From assembly GCF_002204795.1 (NCBI RefSeq), contig NZ_NIXO01000016.1, forward strand, positions 44,505-108,504: a stretch of DNA of 64,000 nucleotides, written 5' to 3'. The position numbers were made by a program, and so were the translations under genes. The notes beneath the pieces were generated by a model. It was not told the origin of the DNA and ran no database searches. It saw only the letters and a program-made list of their open reading frames with translations. The stretch comes from Pseudomonas sp. K2I15 (GTDB lineage: Bacteria > Pseudomonadota > Gammaproteobacteria > Pseudomonadales > Pseudomonadaceae). Shown piece by piece: positions 19,277-28,390 of the stretch. Each line of letters begins with the position of its first letter. The first letter of the stretch is position 1.

Positions 19277-19408
19277 TCAACCCGCCGACACGACCAATAC
19301 CCACGCCAGCACCGGCCAGCGGGTGATCTTCAGCTCACCCGCTGTATCCGCCGCCAGCGTAAATACTTGATTACCGATAACAACCTTTACAGTCGCGTCA
19401 GGCTGCAA
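19277..19408 (-). CDS. Possible 43-aa membrane ORF or gene remnant
   Basis: A short frame from TTG 19408 to TGA 19277 reads VVIGNQVFTLAADTAGELK, then a hydrophobic end (WPVLAWVLVVSAG). It begins right after the 19410-19988 stop and runs up to the RDD gene. No ribosome site is seen. The amphipathic-then-hydrophobic pattern looks protein-like, but it could equally be the tail of a lost larger gene. Confidence 0.25.
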   Translation of the reverse strand: MQPDATVKVVIGNQVFTLAADTAGELKITRWPVLAWVLVVSAG

Positions 19409-19409
19409 C

Positions 19410-19988
19410 TTATGTCGCCGCCGCTACGGTCGCCACAGGGATACGCTCGTTGGGCGTGGTCACGTCATACACATGCTGCTCACAGCCCTTTCCGATAATC
19501 ACGAATTCCACCAGGTAAACCTTTTGCTTCTCAGGCTTGAAGGTCGAACTCATGGGGCCGCATTCATACACATATGTTTTGACGAGGCCGACGTAGTTGG
19601 CGTTGTAGACCCGTGACTCACCGATCACTTCAAGGGGCTGCCCCGGGTCAGCCTGCACTTCCAACTGCGGGAAGCGTTTGACGACCGCGCTGTTGGTGAC
19701 CTCGCTCATTTTGGCGATCCAGCCGAACACCTTGCCGCGACCGGAATCAACCACGGTCCCGAGGATTTCCGGACGCTGGTCCGCATCGGAACTACGGCGT
19801 ACGGAGAACTGCACCGGGTGGGTGAAGCCGGTCGCCCGCATGATGACCTTGGCGTGTTCGGCGTCCACCTCGACCGTGTTTTGCTGCAACTGGACGCCGT
19901 CCTTGAGCAGGGTTGGCGAGGAGTTCCTGGCGGTGGAGTGGCAGCCGGCCAAAGCCAGGGCGAGGATCAGGAGTGAGGTCTTTTTCAT
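19410..19988 (-). CDS. Small lipoprotein of unknown function
   Basis: 192 aa with a clear type II signal (MKKTSLLILALALAGC). The mature part is beta-rich with two well-spaced Cys (YECGPMSS and GKGCEQHV) that could form a disulphide in the periplasm. No family recognised. It is monocistronic by spacing on its upstream side, with 318 bases to the next gene. Confidence 0.7.
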   Translation of the reverse strand: MKKTSLLILALALAGCHSTARNSSPTLLKDGVQLQQNTVEVDAEHAKVIMRATGFTHPVQFSVRRSSDADQRPEILGTVVDSGRGKVFGWIAKMSEVTNSAVVKRFPQLEVQADPGQPLEVIGESRVYNANYVGLVKTYVYECGPMSSTFKPEKQKVYLVEFVIIGKGCEQHVYDVTTPNERIPVATVAAAT

Positions 19989-20181
19989 TGGTTTTTTCCC
20001 TAAACGCGTTTAAAAAATCCGAAACTACATTCAAAGCCGCCAATACGACGGCCACAATAGGTTTGCCGAAAGAGGGATCAATTGATCCAAATGCACTCCC
20101 CGAAGGTACCTTTCTGAAACGCGGGCACGCGCCTGTGCGCCGATGCCGGCGGTGACAGAGAAGGTTTGGGGTATGAGATTC

Positions 20182-20198
20182 ACATTAATCCTTAATGT
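20182..20198. promoter_or_regulatory. Palindrome in the 19989-20306 intergenic stretch
   Basis: ACATTAA-TCC-TTAATGT is a perfect inverted repeat in an otherwise featureless 318-base gap. A GCTGCA-GTCCA-TGCAGC stem lies about 10 bases further on. I see no coding sequence in this gap. The palindrome may be an operator for the lipoprotein downstream on the minus strand. Confidence 0.35.
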
Positions 20199-20306
20199 CA
20201 TTTGAAAACGCTGCAGTCCATGCAGCCCGACCGGTTGCGGGTGGGCGGGGTAAAGACACTGGAATATACAAAATGTTCAAGGTGCTGCGCGTTATGACAC
20301 CCGGGC

Positions 20307-20711
20307 CTACTCCTCAGGCTCACGCGCTAACCGCACAAAAAGATCCGGCACATCCCGCGCGACCGGCTCGGCGTACTGGCGCTCCATGCCGATCAAGGGG
20401 ATGCGCACAATGGGCATCAACGCCTCATTGGTGTCAAAGCCATAGCCTTCCCCACCGCCATCGGAGCCAAATAGAAAGATGCCCGGGGCATAGGTTTCGA
20501 CCTCGTATTCGCGATTGAAGTCAGCCAGTTCCTGCGCTTCCCAGAAGACCATGTAGTGGTCGCCGATAAAGCCTTCACCGCCATCGTGCGCCTTGAGGAA
20601 ATCGAGGTAGTTCTGCGCAAGCTCAACGCCCAAGGTTGTGTTGAGGCTGTCAACAAAATCAGGTTCGGCGGGGCCGTTCAGCTGGCCTTCGGTGAGGTTA
20701 TAGCGCTTCAT
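20307..20711 (-). CDS. SMI1/KNR4 (SUKH) family protein
   Basis: 134 aa. The SUKH pattern is visible: an N-terminal helix, LAQNYLDFLKAHDGGEGFIG, then a beta-rich half with GIFLFGSDGGGEGYGFDT. SUKH proteins are often immunity proteins against nuclease or other polymorphic toxins. The start lies 14 bases inside the upstream SUKH gene, so translation is coupled. No toxin gene is adjacent. Confidence 0.82.
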   Translation of the reverse strand: MKRYNLTEGQLNGPAEPDFVDSLNTTLGVELAQNYLDFLKAHDGGEGFIGDHYMVFWEAQELADFNREYEVETYAPGIFLFGSDGGGEGYGFDTNEALMPIVRIPLIGMERQYAEPVARDVPDLFVRLAREPEE

Positions 20712-21153
20712 GCTGCCTCCTTTCGATCAAATCTTTTACATAAGCCAGCTGATTCAAAATGAAGCTCGAAAAGTCTTCAGACACGACTTCAACCTCATCG
20801 ATTTCGGCGTCCAACTCAACGATCGCCCAATTGTTCCGAGTGTCAAAAGCGTATGAACCCTCGCAGGAATCCCCCGCGAAGACGTACAGTCCGGCATAAA
20901 TGCCCGCGTCACCATCAGCTTGAGCGGCATATCTCACCGGGCCGTCACTCACATAGAACGCACAGTCAAGCTCGCCGAACCCAAAGGTAGCGAGGAACTC
21001 CAGATAGTCCTCGGGGACACCGATGCGACTCGCGGCATCCACCTTGTTCAGTATCAAGTCGACGTCGTTTATGCGGTCGCCAAAGTCCCCTTCATAGCCC
21101 ACAGCCGTGGTTATTTCGCTGATCAGCTGTCGGATTTCAGATGTATTGTTCAT
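20698..21153 (-). CDS. SMI1/KNR4 (SUKH) family protein
   Basis: 151 aa with IGVPEDYLEFLATFGFGELDC and a later LYVFAGDSCEGSYAFDT, the two SUKH hallmarks. I chose ATG 21153, which has AGGAGAG 6-7 bases upstream, over GTG 21159. It forms an overlapping pair with the next SUKH gene and lies 37 bases after a broken lipoprotein gene. Immunity function is inferred from the family; the cognate toxin is not in the window. Confidence 0.82.
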   Translation of the reverse strand: MNNTSEIRQLISEITTAVGYEGDFGDRINDVDLILNKVDAASRIGVPEDYLEFLATFGFGELDCAFYVSDGPVRYAAQADGDAGIYAGLYVFAGDSCEGSYAFDTRNNWAIVELDAEIDEVEVVSEDFSSFILNQLAYVKDLIERRQHEAL

Positions 21154-21190
21154 TGTCACTCTCCTGATATTTCCTTATCTGCTCACGGAG

Positions 21191-21359
21191 TTACTTGAGC
21201 TCCTTCACCAGGTAACTCCCGGATATCTGCGTGATACCCGTCAACGCACGACGCAATGCCTCAGGGTCGGCGCGATGCACGATGCTCGGGCGTGAGGGGC
21301 TGGCTGACGCAGCCACCGAGGATGAGGGTGGAGAGGAGAATCAGGAGAAGGTTTTTCAC
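21191..21359 (-). pseudogene. Short lipoprotein gene broken by a 7-bp tandem duplication
   Basis: A GTG start at 21359 follows AAAGGA. It encodes a lipoprotein signal (VKNLLLILLSTLILGGC) and then SQPLTPEHR. The frame stops after 33 codons. The expected continuation, DPEALRRALTGITQ to SYLVKELK, is present in another frame down to a TAA at 21191. Between them the plus strand has CGCGATG (21271-21277) next to CACGATG (21278-21284). Removing one copy restores a 53-residue lipoprotein. The same-strand SUKH genes follow. Confidence 0.7.
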
Positions 21360-21547
21360 ATCAGTCCTTTAATGTTTGTGGTGGGTGGATGCGTTTAATC
21401 ATCGCCAGGGTGTCAGCAATGGGGGTGAAGACATGAGGCATTGTGACTGGGCCAGTACTTTGCTGCCTTGCGTGGGTTTGGGTGCGGGGCTTCTAGTCCG
21501 GCCGTCGCCCACATGGCGATTCAGGTTTGGCGGCCTGACAACAGAGT

Positions 21548-21731
21548 GCAAAAGCTACCCGCTTCTATGCAGGTATTTTTGCGCCCGCAAAGCTGTGCAT
21601 GTTATGGCGGCTGTGCGCGGGAGACCTTCGGGTCTGCCGGTTTACTCTGTTGCCGGTTCGCCAACCTGCGTACAGCTGCCACCCATTCGTTTGGCGACGA
21701 ATGAGGGGTGGCTTAATCCACCAACAGAGTA
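21548..21731 (+). ncRNA. Strongly structured RNA element or leader
   Basis: Five stems can be drawn by eye. GCAAAA..TACC pairs with GGTA..TTTTGC (21548-21559 and 21572-21582). CCCGC pairs with GCGGG (21584-21588 and 21617-21621). AGACC-TTCG-GGTCT (21622-21635) has a UUCG tetraloop. TACTCTGTTG (21643-21652) pairs perfectly with CAACAGAGTA (21722-21731). It encloses GCCACCC-ATTCGT / ACGAAT-GAG-GGGTGGC (21678-21712). The arrangement suggests a folded leader upstream of, or overlapping, the small ORF that follows. I recall similar leaders before small ORFs in other fluorescent pseudomonads, but cannot confirm it here. Confidence 0.55.
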
Positions 21732-22006
21732 CTGAAAATGAATCGATACATGCCCTCACGGGCCACGACTGCACAGTCCCCGCTCTTCTCATCGACACCA
21801 GCGCCCCCCTCGACGTCCTCCACGACGCCGCTGTGTACAGGATTCGCGCCGTCACCCAACTGCTGGAAAACCTGGCCTTCCGCGAACAGCTCAGCAGCGA
21901 TGCTGTGGTGCTTCAAGACTTCGCCCAATTGCTGGCTATCCCGCTGCGCGATGGGTGTGATTTGCTGGATGTCTTCAGTCGCAGGCTCAATGCTGATCCG
22001 TCCTGA
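21701..22006 (+). CDS. Small hypothetical protein downstream of the structured element
   Basis: About 101 aa if it starts at ATG 21701, which lies inside the inner hairpin. The convincing part is the C-terminal 75 residues (LIDTSAPLDVLHDAAVYRIR onward), an amphipathic helical sequence with normal codon bias. It may be related to small Pseudomonas-specific families such as DUF6124/DUF3077 (weak resemblance). The ATG just after the outer stem (21738) opens a different, shadow-like frame. So either the start lies within the hairpin or the 5' end has suffered a frameshift. Confidence 0.45.
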   Translation: MRGGLIHQQSTENESIHALTGHDCTVPALLIDTSAPLDVLHDAAVYRIRAVTQLLENLAFREQLSSDAVVLQDFAQLLAIPLRDGCDLLDVFSRRLNADPS

Positions 22007-22015
22007 GTAAGAGCC

Positions 22016-22035
22016 GGGCGGCGGTAGCGCCGCCC
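22016..22035. terminator. GC-rich hairpin between the small ORF and pgaD
   Basis: GGGCGGCG-GTAG-CGCCGCCC is a perfect 8-bp stem lying between two convergent genes. No T-run follows on either strand, so it is a possible bidirectional terminator only. Confidence 0.5.
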
Positions 22036-22091
22036 AACTTATACGCAGAACATAGAACATAGGGTTAGACCATCAATATCCGCCTTCGAAT

Positions 22092-22580
22092 TTATCGGCC
22101 TGCAGCTTCTTTGACCCGTTCCGGCTCCGCCAGCCGCTTCAACCCTGGCCGCTCCACATGCCGCGACACCTGCGCAGTCACTTCCTGCACCCCGCCTTCC
22201 TGGTCGTTATGAATCACCAGCACGCCAGGGCGGCGCAGTTGCTCCAGGTCACCCTCCCCCAGGCTGAAGCTGTCGCTCAGGCGCTGGTCGCTCAAGGCCT
22301 TGGCCGCCGAACGCCGCTGGGCAAACCGCTTGCCACGCCGCTGCTGGTAGCGCGCCCAACTGATCAGCACCACGGCGTTGAACACGGCGATCCACAGGTA
22401 AATCTGCAAGGTATTCAGCGCGGCAAAAATCGGCGCTTCAACGCGGGGGCCACCGTGGCTGTCGAGCATCGGCACCAGCCCGCGCACCAGCAAAATGATC
22501 AGCCCGGCCCAGGCCAGCAGGGTCAGAAATACGTCGATCGCCCACATCACCGGGCGCTGTTGGGTTCGGATCAGGTTCAT
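22092..22580 (-). CDS. pgaD: PNAG biosynthesis protein PgaD
   Basis: 162 aa. Two membrane helices are visible ([20 protein letters not shown] and [21 protein letters not shown]), then a cytoplasmic tail rich in Arg and Glu. PgaD joins PgaC in the inner membrane and is needed for c-di-GMP-stimulated polymerisation of poly-beta-1,6-N-acetylglucosamine. The start at 22580 overlaps the pgaC stop (ATGA); a long frame extension to 22748 lies inside pgaC. It is the last gene of the operon. Confidence 0.9.
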   Translation of the reverse strand: MNLIRTQQRPVMWAIDVFLTLLAWAGLIILLVRGLVPMLDSHGGPRVEAPIFAALNTLQIYLWIAVFNAVVLISWARYQQRRGKRFAQRRSAAKALSDQRLSDSFSLGEGDLEQLRRPGVLVIHNDQEGGVQEVTAQVSRHVERPGLKRLAEPERVKEAAGR

Positions 22581-23923
22581 GGCTGCACATCCGTAGTGGG
22601 GGCTTTGATACCGCGATCCGGGCTGACCCAGCGCGCGCGTTTTTGGTGTTGGCGAAAGAGCACTTTGGGAAAGCTGACCAGGGTGGTGAACAGGCTTACC
22701 AACCAGAACACCAGCGGGTACCAGACGGTCCAGAACAGGGTTTTCCACAGGCCCTTTTCATAGCGCCGGTCGATCATGATGCTCACCGCGAACTGCACCA
22801 GGCACACCACCGCCAGCAGCAGGCCGGTGAAGGCCGGCGGCATCAGCGAATCGACGGCGATGGCGGCGGGCAGTGTCACGACTTTGCCCACGGCCCAGAA
22901 GATCACCGAGAGCAAAAAGGTGAAGGCCCAGCCGGTGGACAGGCAGTACTCGAACAGCAGCGGCCACAGGTAGCGATGGCGCCATTGCCAGATGCCCCGG
23001 ATGTTCTTGAACAGCACTTCGGCGCCGCCCTGGGCCCAGCGCAGGCGCTGCTTCCACAGGCCGCCGAGGGTTTCGGGCATCAGGATCCAGCACAGCGCAC
23101 GAGGCTCGTAGAAGATGCTCCAGTGGTCCAGTTGCAGCTTCCAGCTCACGTCGATGTCTTCGGTGATCATGTCGGTGCTCCAGTAGTCGACCCGGTCCAG
23201 GGCCGCCCGCCGAAACGCCACCACCACGCCGGAGACCGTAAAGATCCGCCCGAATACCCGCTGGGTGCGCTTGATCAAACCGATGATTGAAGAGAACTCG
23301 CCCACCTGCACCCGGCCGATCAAGGTGGAGCGCGTGCGGATCCGCGGGTTACCGGTTACGGCACCCAGGCGCGGGTTGTCGAGCATCGGCGCCACCAGAT
23401 AGGCAGCGGTGTTCGGCGAGAGCAACGCATCGCCGTCGATGCACACCAGATATTCACTACGCGCCGCCACCGCGCCCATGCGCAGGGCCACAGCCTTGCC
23501 CTGGTTTTGCGCCAGGTGCAACACCCGCAGGCGCGGCTCTTTCAACGCCAACGCATCGAGCACGGCGGCGGTGTTATCGCTGGAGCCGTCGTTGATCGCG
23601 ATCACTTCGATGTTGCGGTACTGCTGGGCCAGCGCGGCGCCGATGGTCTCGGCGGCGTTGTCACCTTCGTTGTAGCAAGGGATCAGGATCGAGATCAGCG
23701 GCTCGCCGGCAAGCGCAGGCGCCGGGGTGTCATCGGCCCACGGCCAGTGGCGTTCCCAGTGCAGCCAGAAGTACAAGCCGCCGGCAATCCACAGCCCGGA
23801 CATGAACAGCGGATAGAAGAATACGAAGTCCATCAGGAACTGCCCGGTGACCAAAAAAATCAGGCCAAGGGGCACGCCCAACACCAGCGACAAGACGATT
23901 AACGCAAGGATTCTGTCGAACAT
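22577..23923 (-). CDS. pgaC: Poly-beta-1,6-GlcNAc synthase PgaC
   Basis: 448 aa. A processive family 2 glycosyltransferase in the inner membrane. N-terminal helices precede the catalytic domain with [24 protein letters not shown] (DxD), [10 protein letters not shown] (catalytic base) and QRLRWAQGG (QxxRW), then several C-terminal helices. It polymerises UDP-GlcNAc into the exopolysaccharide. It starts 3 bases after pgaB ends and overlaps pgaD. Confidence 0.95.
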   Translation of the reverse strand: MFDRILALIVLSLVLGVPLGLIFLVTGQFLMDFVFFYPLFMSGLWIAGGLYFWLHWERHWPWADDTPAPALAGEPLISILIPCYNEGDNAAETIGAALAQQYRNIEVIAINDGSSDNTAAVLDALALKEPRLRVLHLAQNQGKAVALRMGAVAARSEYLVCIDGDALLSPNTAAYLVAPMLDNPRLGAVTGNPRIRTRSTLIGRVQVGEFSSIIGLIKRTQRVFGRIFTVSGVVVAFRRAALDRVDYWSTDMITEDIDVSWKLQLDHWSIFYEPRALCWILMPETLGGLWKQRLRWAQGGAEVLFKNIRGIWQWRHRYLWPLLFEYCLSTGWAFTFLLSVIFWAVGKVVTLPAAIAVDSLMPPAFTGLLLAVVCLVQFAVSIMIDRRYEKGLWKTLFWTVWYPLVFWLVSLFTTLVSFPKVLFRQHQKRARWVSPDRGIKAPTTDVQP

Positions 23924-23926
23924 GAG

Positions 23927-25924
23927 TCAAGGATTCCACTGGTTGGAAAGGGCCGGACGCACGGTTTTCAGATCCGGCGAATTCTCCAGGAAGTTGTCGG
24001 GGTAGTAGCCAAAACTGGTCACGCCCTGACGCTTGAGCACGCCCATCCACTCGGCCATTTGTGCGCCGGAAAGGTCCGGAGCGGCCTGGGTGCGCCAGTC
24101 CTTGGCTTGCAACTCGAAGACGGTGCGTTGCAGTGCGCCGGGGCGCGCCTTGACGGTGGCCACGAGTTTTTCCAGCCAGGCGTTGGAGCCCTTGAGGTCC
24201 TGGCCTTCCATCAACGGCATGGCCATGGGGGCGGTCCAGTCGTAGCTGGTGAGGAAGTCGTCGAGGTTCTGCGCAAACCAGGCTTCGCTGCCCGGGTTGA
24301 GCATCGGCTCGGCGAAGATATTGCGTGCGGTCTGCACTTGCGGGCCGCGCAATTTGCGGACCTTGGCCGTCAGCTCGTGGGTGAAGTCGACCAGGTAGCG
24401 GCTCTTGAAACGGGTCCAGCGCTGCATCACCGCCGGGTCGGCACGCAAGGCTTCGATGGTGTCCGGCAGGCCGTTGGCGGCGTAGGCCTTGAGCGCCAGC
24501 GGGCTGGCGTCTTCAAAGTCCGACAACACTGCATCGTCGTGGAAGAGCACGCCGTCAATGGCGCTGGTGCGGGCCAGGTCTTCGTAGATCTCGCCAATGA
24601 TTTGCCGCACCTTCGGGTCAAACGGCGACAGGCGCTGGTACTGGTCCGGGTCAATGGCGACCTTGCCGGTTTGCGGGTCCCAGCGGGTGACGCGGGGCAG
24701 GTTGGAATCGAGGGCGAAACTGAGCACCGGCATCCAGGCAAAGACATTCACATGCGCCCGGGTGCGCAGTTGCCAGGTGACGCGGTTGAACAGATCGGCG
24801 CGCACCGGCAGATGACGGTTGGGGAAGTACAGCGAATGCACCAGTCCATCGCCCTTGGGGTCGGCGAACGCTTGCAGGAACACGGTGCTGGCGCCCATGT
24901 CGACCACGCGCTGGATCAGCTTGTCGAGGTTGCGCGCCTGCTGCGCAGGATCCGGGTCGTAGACGTTGTCGAGGTCCACATGCAGCACCCGCAGCGGCGC
25001 CTCGGCCTGGGTCGCGACGATGGCGTTGGCGTAGTGCTCGCCGTCCGGGTCGGAGGCCACCAGGAAGCGCGGGCTGCTCATCAGGTTGCCGAGGCTGTCG
25101 AGGCCGTCTTCCAGGGTCAGGGCCATCTGGTAGCCCTGCTCGCCCACCACCGCCAGCGACGTGCCGTCGGCAGCGCCGTAAGGCCAGACCCACACACGCG
25201 GCGCCTTGCCGGTGACAGCGCGGATCTTGTTGGAGATAGCCGCCACGTCGGTACGCATCCGCGCCTGAAACTGCGCTTCGGTTTCGTAGCGGTTGGTCGC
25301 GGGGTCAAAGCGTCGGGTGGTCGCCGCCGGTTGCAGGTTGCCCTGAGGGTTGGCCAGCACGCCCTTGTGATTGGCGTCGGTATGCGCGGCGATTTCCACC
25401 AGGCCCGACTGGGCGATTTCGCGCACCTGCTGCCAGGTCAGGAAGTCTGAACGAGGCCGTGGTGTACCGGCGAAATCCACCGGTTGGCTCAGCGGCGTAT
25501 CCACCCACGAACCCACCGGCGCCAACAGCGCGTGCCAGTTGTAGCTGCGCAGGATCGGCATCACACGGGTGTAGAAGCTCGCGTAGCCGTCATCAAAGCT
25601 GAGCATGATCGCCTTGGCCGGCAGCACCGGGCCGCCGTTGCGAGCCGCCAGGATCTGGTCGACGGTGACCGGCTGATAGCCGTTCTCCCGCAACCACGCC
25701 AACTGCTCGATCAAACGTTCGGTGCGCACCGCCACCACCGCCTGGTCGGGGTCACGGTCCTCTATGTCATGGTAGGCAATACCGAGAAAATGGTTCTTCG
25801 GCCACGCGGCTTCGTTGGCCGGTTTGAGCCGCTCGGCAGGTGGAGTGAAAGGCGCGGGTTGCTGGGCGCAAGCGCTGCTCAGCATTAACCCCAGGGCCAA
25901 CAGGCAACGGGACAAAACAGGCAT
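23927..25924 (-). CDS. pgaB: PNAG N-deacetylase and hydrolase PgaB
   Basis: 665 aa lipoprotein (lipobox LMLSSAC). The N-terminal polysaccharide deacetylase domain (about 50-290) has AIMLSFDDGYASFY with the catalytic Asp pair and the metal-binding His in EIAAHTDANH. The C-terminal glycosyl hydrolase-like domain (about 310-640) includes GVLFHDDAVLSDFED. PgaB partially deacetylates PNAG in the periplasm before export through PgaA. It lies 12 bases from pgaA and 3 from pgaC. Confidence 0.94.
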   Translation of the reverse strand: MPVLSRCLLALGLMLSSACAQQPAPFTPPAERLKPANEAAWPKNHFLGIAYHDIEDRDPDQAVVAVRTERLIEQLAWLRENGYQPVTVDQILAARNGGPVLPAKAIMLSFDDGYASFYTRVMPILRSYNWHALLAPVGSWVDTPLSQPVDFAGTPRPRSDFLTWQQVREIAQSGLVEIAAHTDANHKGVLANPQGNLQPAATTRRFDPATNRYETEAQFQARMRTDVAAISNKIRAVTGKAPRVWVWPYGAADGTSLAVVGEQGYQMALTLEDGLDSLGNLMSSPRFLVASDPDGEHYANAIVATQAEAPLRVLHVDLDNVYDPDPAQQARNLDKLIQRVVDMGASTVFLQAFADPKGDGLVHSLYFPNRHLPVRADLFNRVTWQLRTRAHVNVFAWMPVLSFALDSNLPRVTRWDPQTGKVAIDPDQYQRLSPFDPKVRQIIGEIYEDLARTSAIDGVLFHDDAVLSDFEDASPLALKAYAANGLPDTIEALRADPAVMQRWTRFKSRYLVDFTHELTAKVRKLRGPQVQTARNIFAEPMLNPGSEAWFAQNLDDFLTSYDWTAPMAMPLMEGQDLKGSNAWLEKLVATVKARPGALQRTVFELQAKDWRTQAAPDLSGAQMAEWMGVLKRQGVTSFGYYPDNFLENSPDLKTVRPALSNQWNP

Positions 25925-25936
25925 GATCAGACTCTT

Positions 25937-28390
25937 CTAGAAGCGGTAGGTGAGGTCGACGATCAGGCGCAGTTCGCTTTCGCGCTCACCGTCATAAGGT
26001 CGGCTGATCCAGCTGAGGTTGGCGCCGGTTTCGAGCACGTCGTTCCAGCGAAAACGCTGGCCGTAACCCACCAGCGCAACGCCGCCGGTGCCGTAATCGC
26101 GCTGGCTGTAGGTGCCCGCCCCCACCTGGAACTGCTGGCTCCATTGGGTCTCGTAACGGTGGTACAACACATGGTTGACGGTGGCCGTGGGCAGCACGCT
26201 GAAGTCCGAGCGCGGGTTGAAGTACGGCGTGTCTTGCTTGGTGTTGCGGCTGGTGCCGACTTCCAGGCCGAGGTCAACTTGCACGCCCGGCGAGCTGTAC
26301 ACGCCCTGGCGACCGGTGAGCAGCGCTTCGAGGCGGTTGTTGCCGTCGCTGAAGTGGGACGGGCTCAGGGCCAGTTTCCATTCGCGGCTTTCGTTGGCGC
26401 GCCAGCGGATAAAACCGCTGCCGCCGTTGGCGGTGATGTCGGCGTTCAGCGCCCGCAACGGGGTGCTGGCGGAGAGATAGTCGAGGCTACCTCCGTACTG
26501 CCATTGGTCATTGATGTCGCGGGCAATCGCGATGCGTGCGCCCTGCTTTGAACCAAAGCCGTAGGAGTGATTGGACACCTCGGCTTCCAGGGTCATGTCA
26601 CGGGTGCGCCGCTCTACACCGAGGCGCTGCCAGCGGTGTTGGCCGGTGCCTTCTTCGAAATCGGCGGTGGCATAGCCGGCACCGCCGAACACGCGCCAGT
26701 CTTCATCGATGGGCGGGCTGTAGAGCAAGGTTTCGATGCCGAAGTCGCGGCTGCCAGACACCGCGCCCGCGCCGTTATCGCCGCCGCCGTTGCTTTTGCC
26801 GGTGTAGGCCTCGACGCGCAATTCGGCCATGTCGTGCACATCCCGCAGGCGGCTGAGGCGCTGTACCTGGCGATTGTCCGGGGCGCGGTCGACCACGTCG
26901 TCGGTGAGTGCGTCGAGCTGGCGCCACTCCTGCAGATCCAGGGCGGTGTGGCCTTGGGAGACTTCCAGGCCAATGTCACGCGGGGCCTGGGCTTCGGTTT
27001 CCTTGAGGGTGTTTTCGGCGCGCCGCGGCCAGTCGCGGGCGCGGTACATATCGGCCTGGGCCAGGCGCAGGCCGATATTGCCGGGCGCCTGTTGCACCAG
27101 GGCTTCCAGGCCTTTTTCGCTGGCGGGCAGGTCGGCGCCATAGGTGCCGGCCTGGGCCGCCAATTGTTGGGCGTCCATCCAGGCGTCGTTAGGGTTGCCG
27201 ATGGGCAGGCCCTTGAGTTCGACCCGGGGTTGCTGGGTGTTCGCCAGGTTGTCGGCGACTTCGCGGGCCTCCACCACTTGATCATTTTCGAGCAAGGCGT
27301 AGAACAGCGCGGTGCTGTCTTCGACGTGATCGCCTGCGTCTGCATCGCTCGCCGCAAGGGCTTGGCGATACAGCGGCGCAGCCTTTTCCGGCTGGCGCTG
27401 GTCAAGGTAGGCGGCGGCGACCCAGCGTAGCGCGTAGGTCGGCAGTTGCACGCCTTCGCCCTTCAGCACTTCGTAATCGCGGACCACCTCGGCGGTGCGC
27501 GCCCGTGATTTCAGCGCGCCCAGGCGGTCGATGCGCCAGCGCAGCACGTCATCATGGGCGCTGGCATCCGGCGTCCAGGTGGCGAGCAGTTGGTCGTAAT
27601 CCTTGAGGGCGCGGTCGGCAATAACGTAGCGCTCTTTTTCACTGCGGGTCGCGAACTCAGCCAGGCGCACACGCTCGGCGGCCAGGTCGCCTTCGAGGCG
27701 GCGTTGGGTGACTGGGTCCAACAGGCCCGGGCGCCGGGCAGCCAGGCGCAGGGCGGGTTCCGGCAGGCGTGCGCGTTGCAGGGCGACGATGTATTCGCGG
27801 GCGACTTCAGGTTTGTTGCCGGCGCGGATGAACGCCTGGTCGAACTCGAACAGCGCGTCATAGGTTGAACCGGCGCGGGTCAGTGCGTAACCCAAGGCCA
27901 TGCGGCGGTCGGCATCGTCGGGTTTGGCGGCCACCAGCGCGCGAGTGCGTTGCACGGCTTCTGCAGTTTGGCCGGAGTCCGCTTGGGTCAGGGCCAGGCC
28001 CAGTTGCAGGTCCGGGTTATTCGGCTCGCGTTGCAGCGCCTGGCGATACACGGCAATCGCCGGTTCCCAACGCTGCTGGTTGCGATAGGTACGGGCGACA
28101 GTGGCCAGCGCTTGGGGGGTGAGGGTGCGATTGCGGCCCTGGGCCTCGTAGACCGTCAGCACCTCGGTGTCCTGGCGCGCCCAACTGGCAATCAGCAGGT
28201 GATCGCTGACCTGCCCTGGCGTCTGGCGCTCGGCGGGCAATCGGCGCAACAGGTTGAGGGCCGGACCATAGTTGCCGCTGCGGGCCTGGTTGATCAGCGA
28301 ATCATAGGCAGCATCGGCCGACGCCACGACGGGCCACAGCAGTTGGCTACACAGGGCCAGGCGGATAAAAGGATGATCATTACGCGACAT
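25937..28390 (-). CDS. pgaA: PNAG outer-membrane porin PgaA
   Basis: 817 aa from the start at 28390 (MSRNDHPF), which has GAGGAAG about 9 bases upstream. A longer frame to 28534 runs through a terminator. A signal peptide ends near VVASADA. A large TPR superhelix (about 30-510) binds deacetylated PNAG, and a C-terminal 16-strand beta-barrel (about 530-817) ends in the aromatic TYRF typical of outer-membrane proteins. It is the first gene of pgaABCD, and the GGDEF gene elsewhere in the window is one of many possible sources of the activating c-di-GMP. Confidence 0.93.
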   Translation of the reverse strand: MSRNDHPFIRLALCSQLLWPVVASADAAYDSLINQARSGNYGPALNLLRRLPAERQTPGQVSDHLLIASWARQDTEVLTVYEAQGRNRTLTPQALATVARTYRNQQRWEPAIAVYRQALQREPNNPDLQLGLALTQADSGQTAEAVQRTRALVAAKPDDADRRMALGYALTRAGSTYDALFEFDQAFIRAGNKPEVAREYIVALQRARLPEPALRLAARRPGLLDPVTQRRLEGDLAAERVRLAEFATRSEKERYVIADRALKDYDQLLATWTPDASAHDDVLRWRIDRLGALKSRARTAEVVRDYEVLKGEGVQLPTYALRWVAAAYLDQRQPEKAAPLYRQALAASDADAGDHVEDSTALFYALLENDQVVEAREVADNLANTQQPRVELKGLPIGNPNDAWMDAQQLAAQAGTYGADLPASEKGLEALVQQAPGNIGLRLAQADMYRARDWPRRAENTLKETEAQAPRDIGLEVSQGHTALDLQEWRQLDALTDDVVDRAPDNRQVQRLSRLRDVHDMAELRVEAYTGKSNGGGDNGAGAVSGSRDFGIETLLYSPPIDEDWRVFGGAGYATADFEEGTGQHRWQRLGVERRTRDMTLEAEVSNHSYGFGSKQGARIAIARDINDQWQYGGSLDYLSASTPLRALNADITANGGSGFIRWRANESREWKLALSPSHFSDGNNRLEALLTGRQGVYSSPGVQVDLGLEVGTSRNTKQDTPYFNPRSDFSVLPTATVNHVLYHRYETQWSQQFQVGAGTYSQRDYGTGGVALVGYGQRFRWNDVLETGANLSWISRPYDGERESELRLIVDLTYRF

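Noticed and set aside
21713..22060. 115-aa minus-strand frame opposite the small ORF
   Set aside because: It runs through the outer stem of the structured element and shows no domain. The plus-strand frame has the more protein-like composition.
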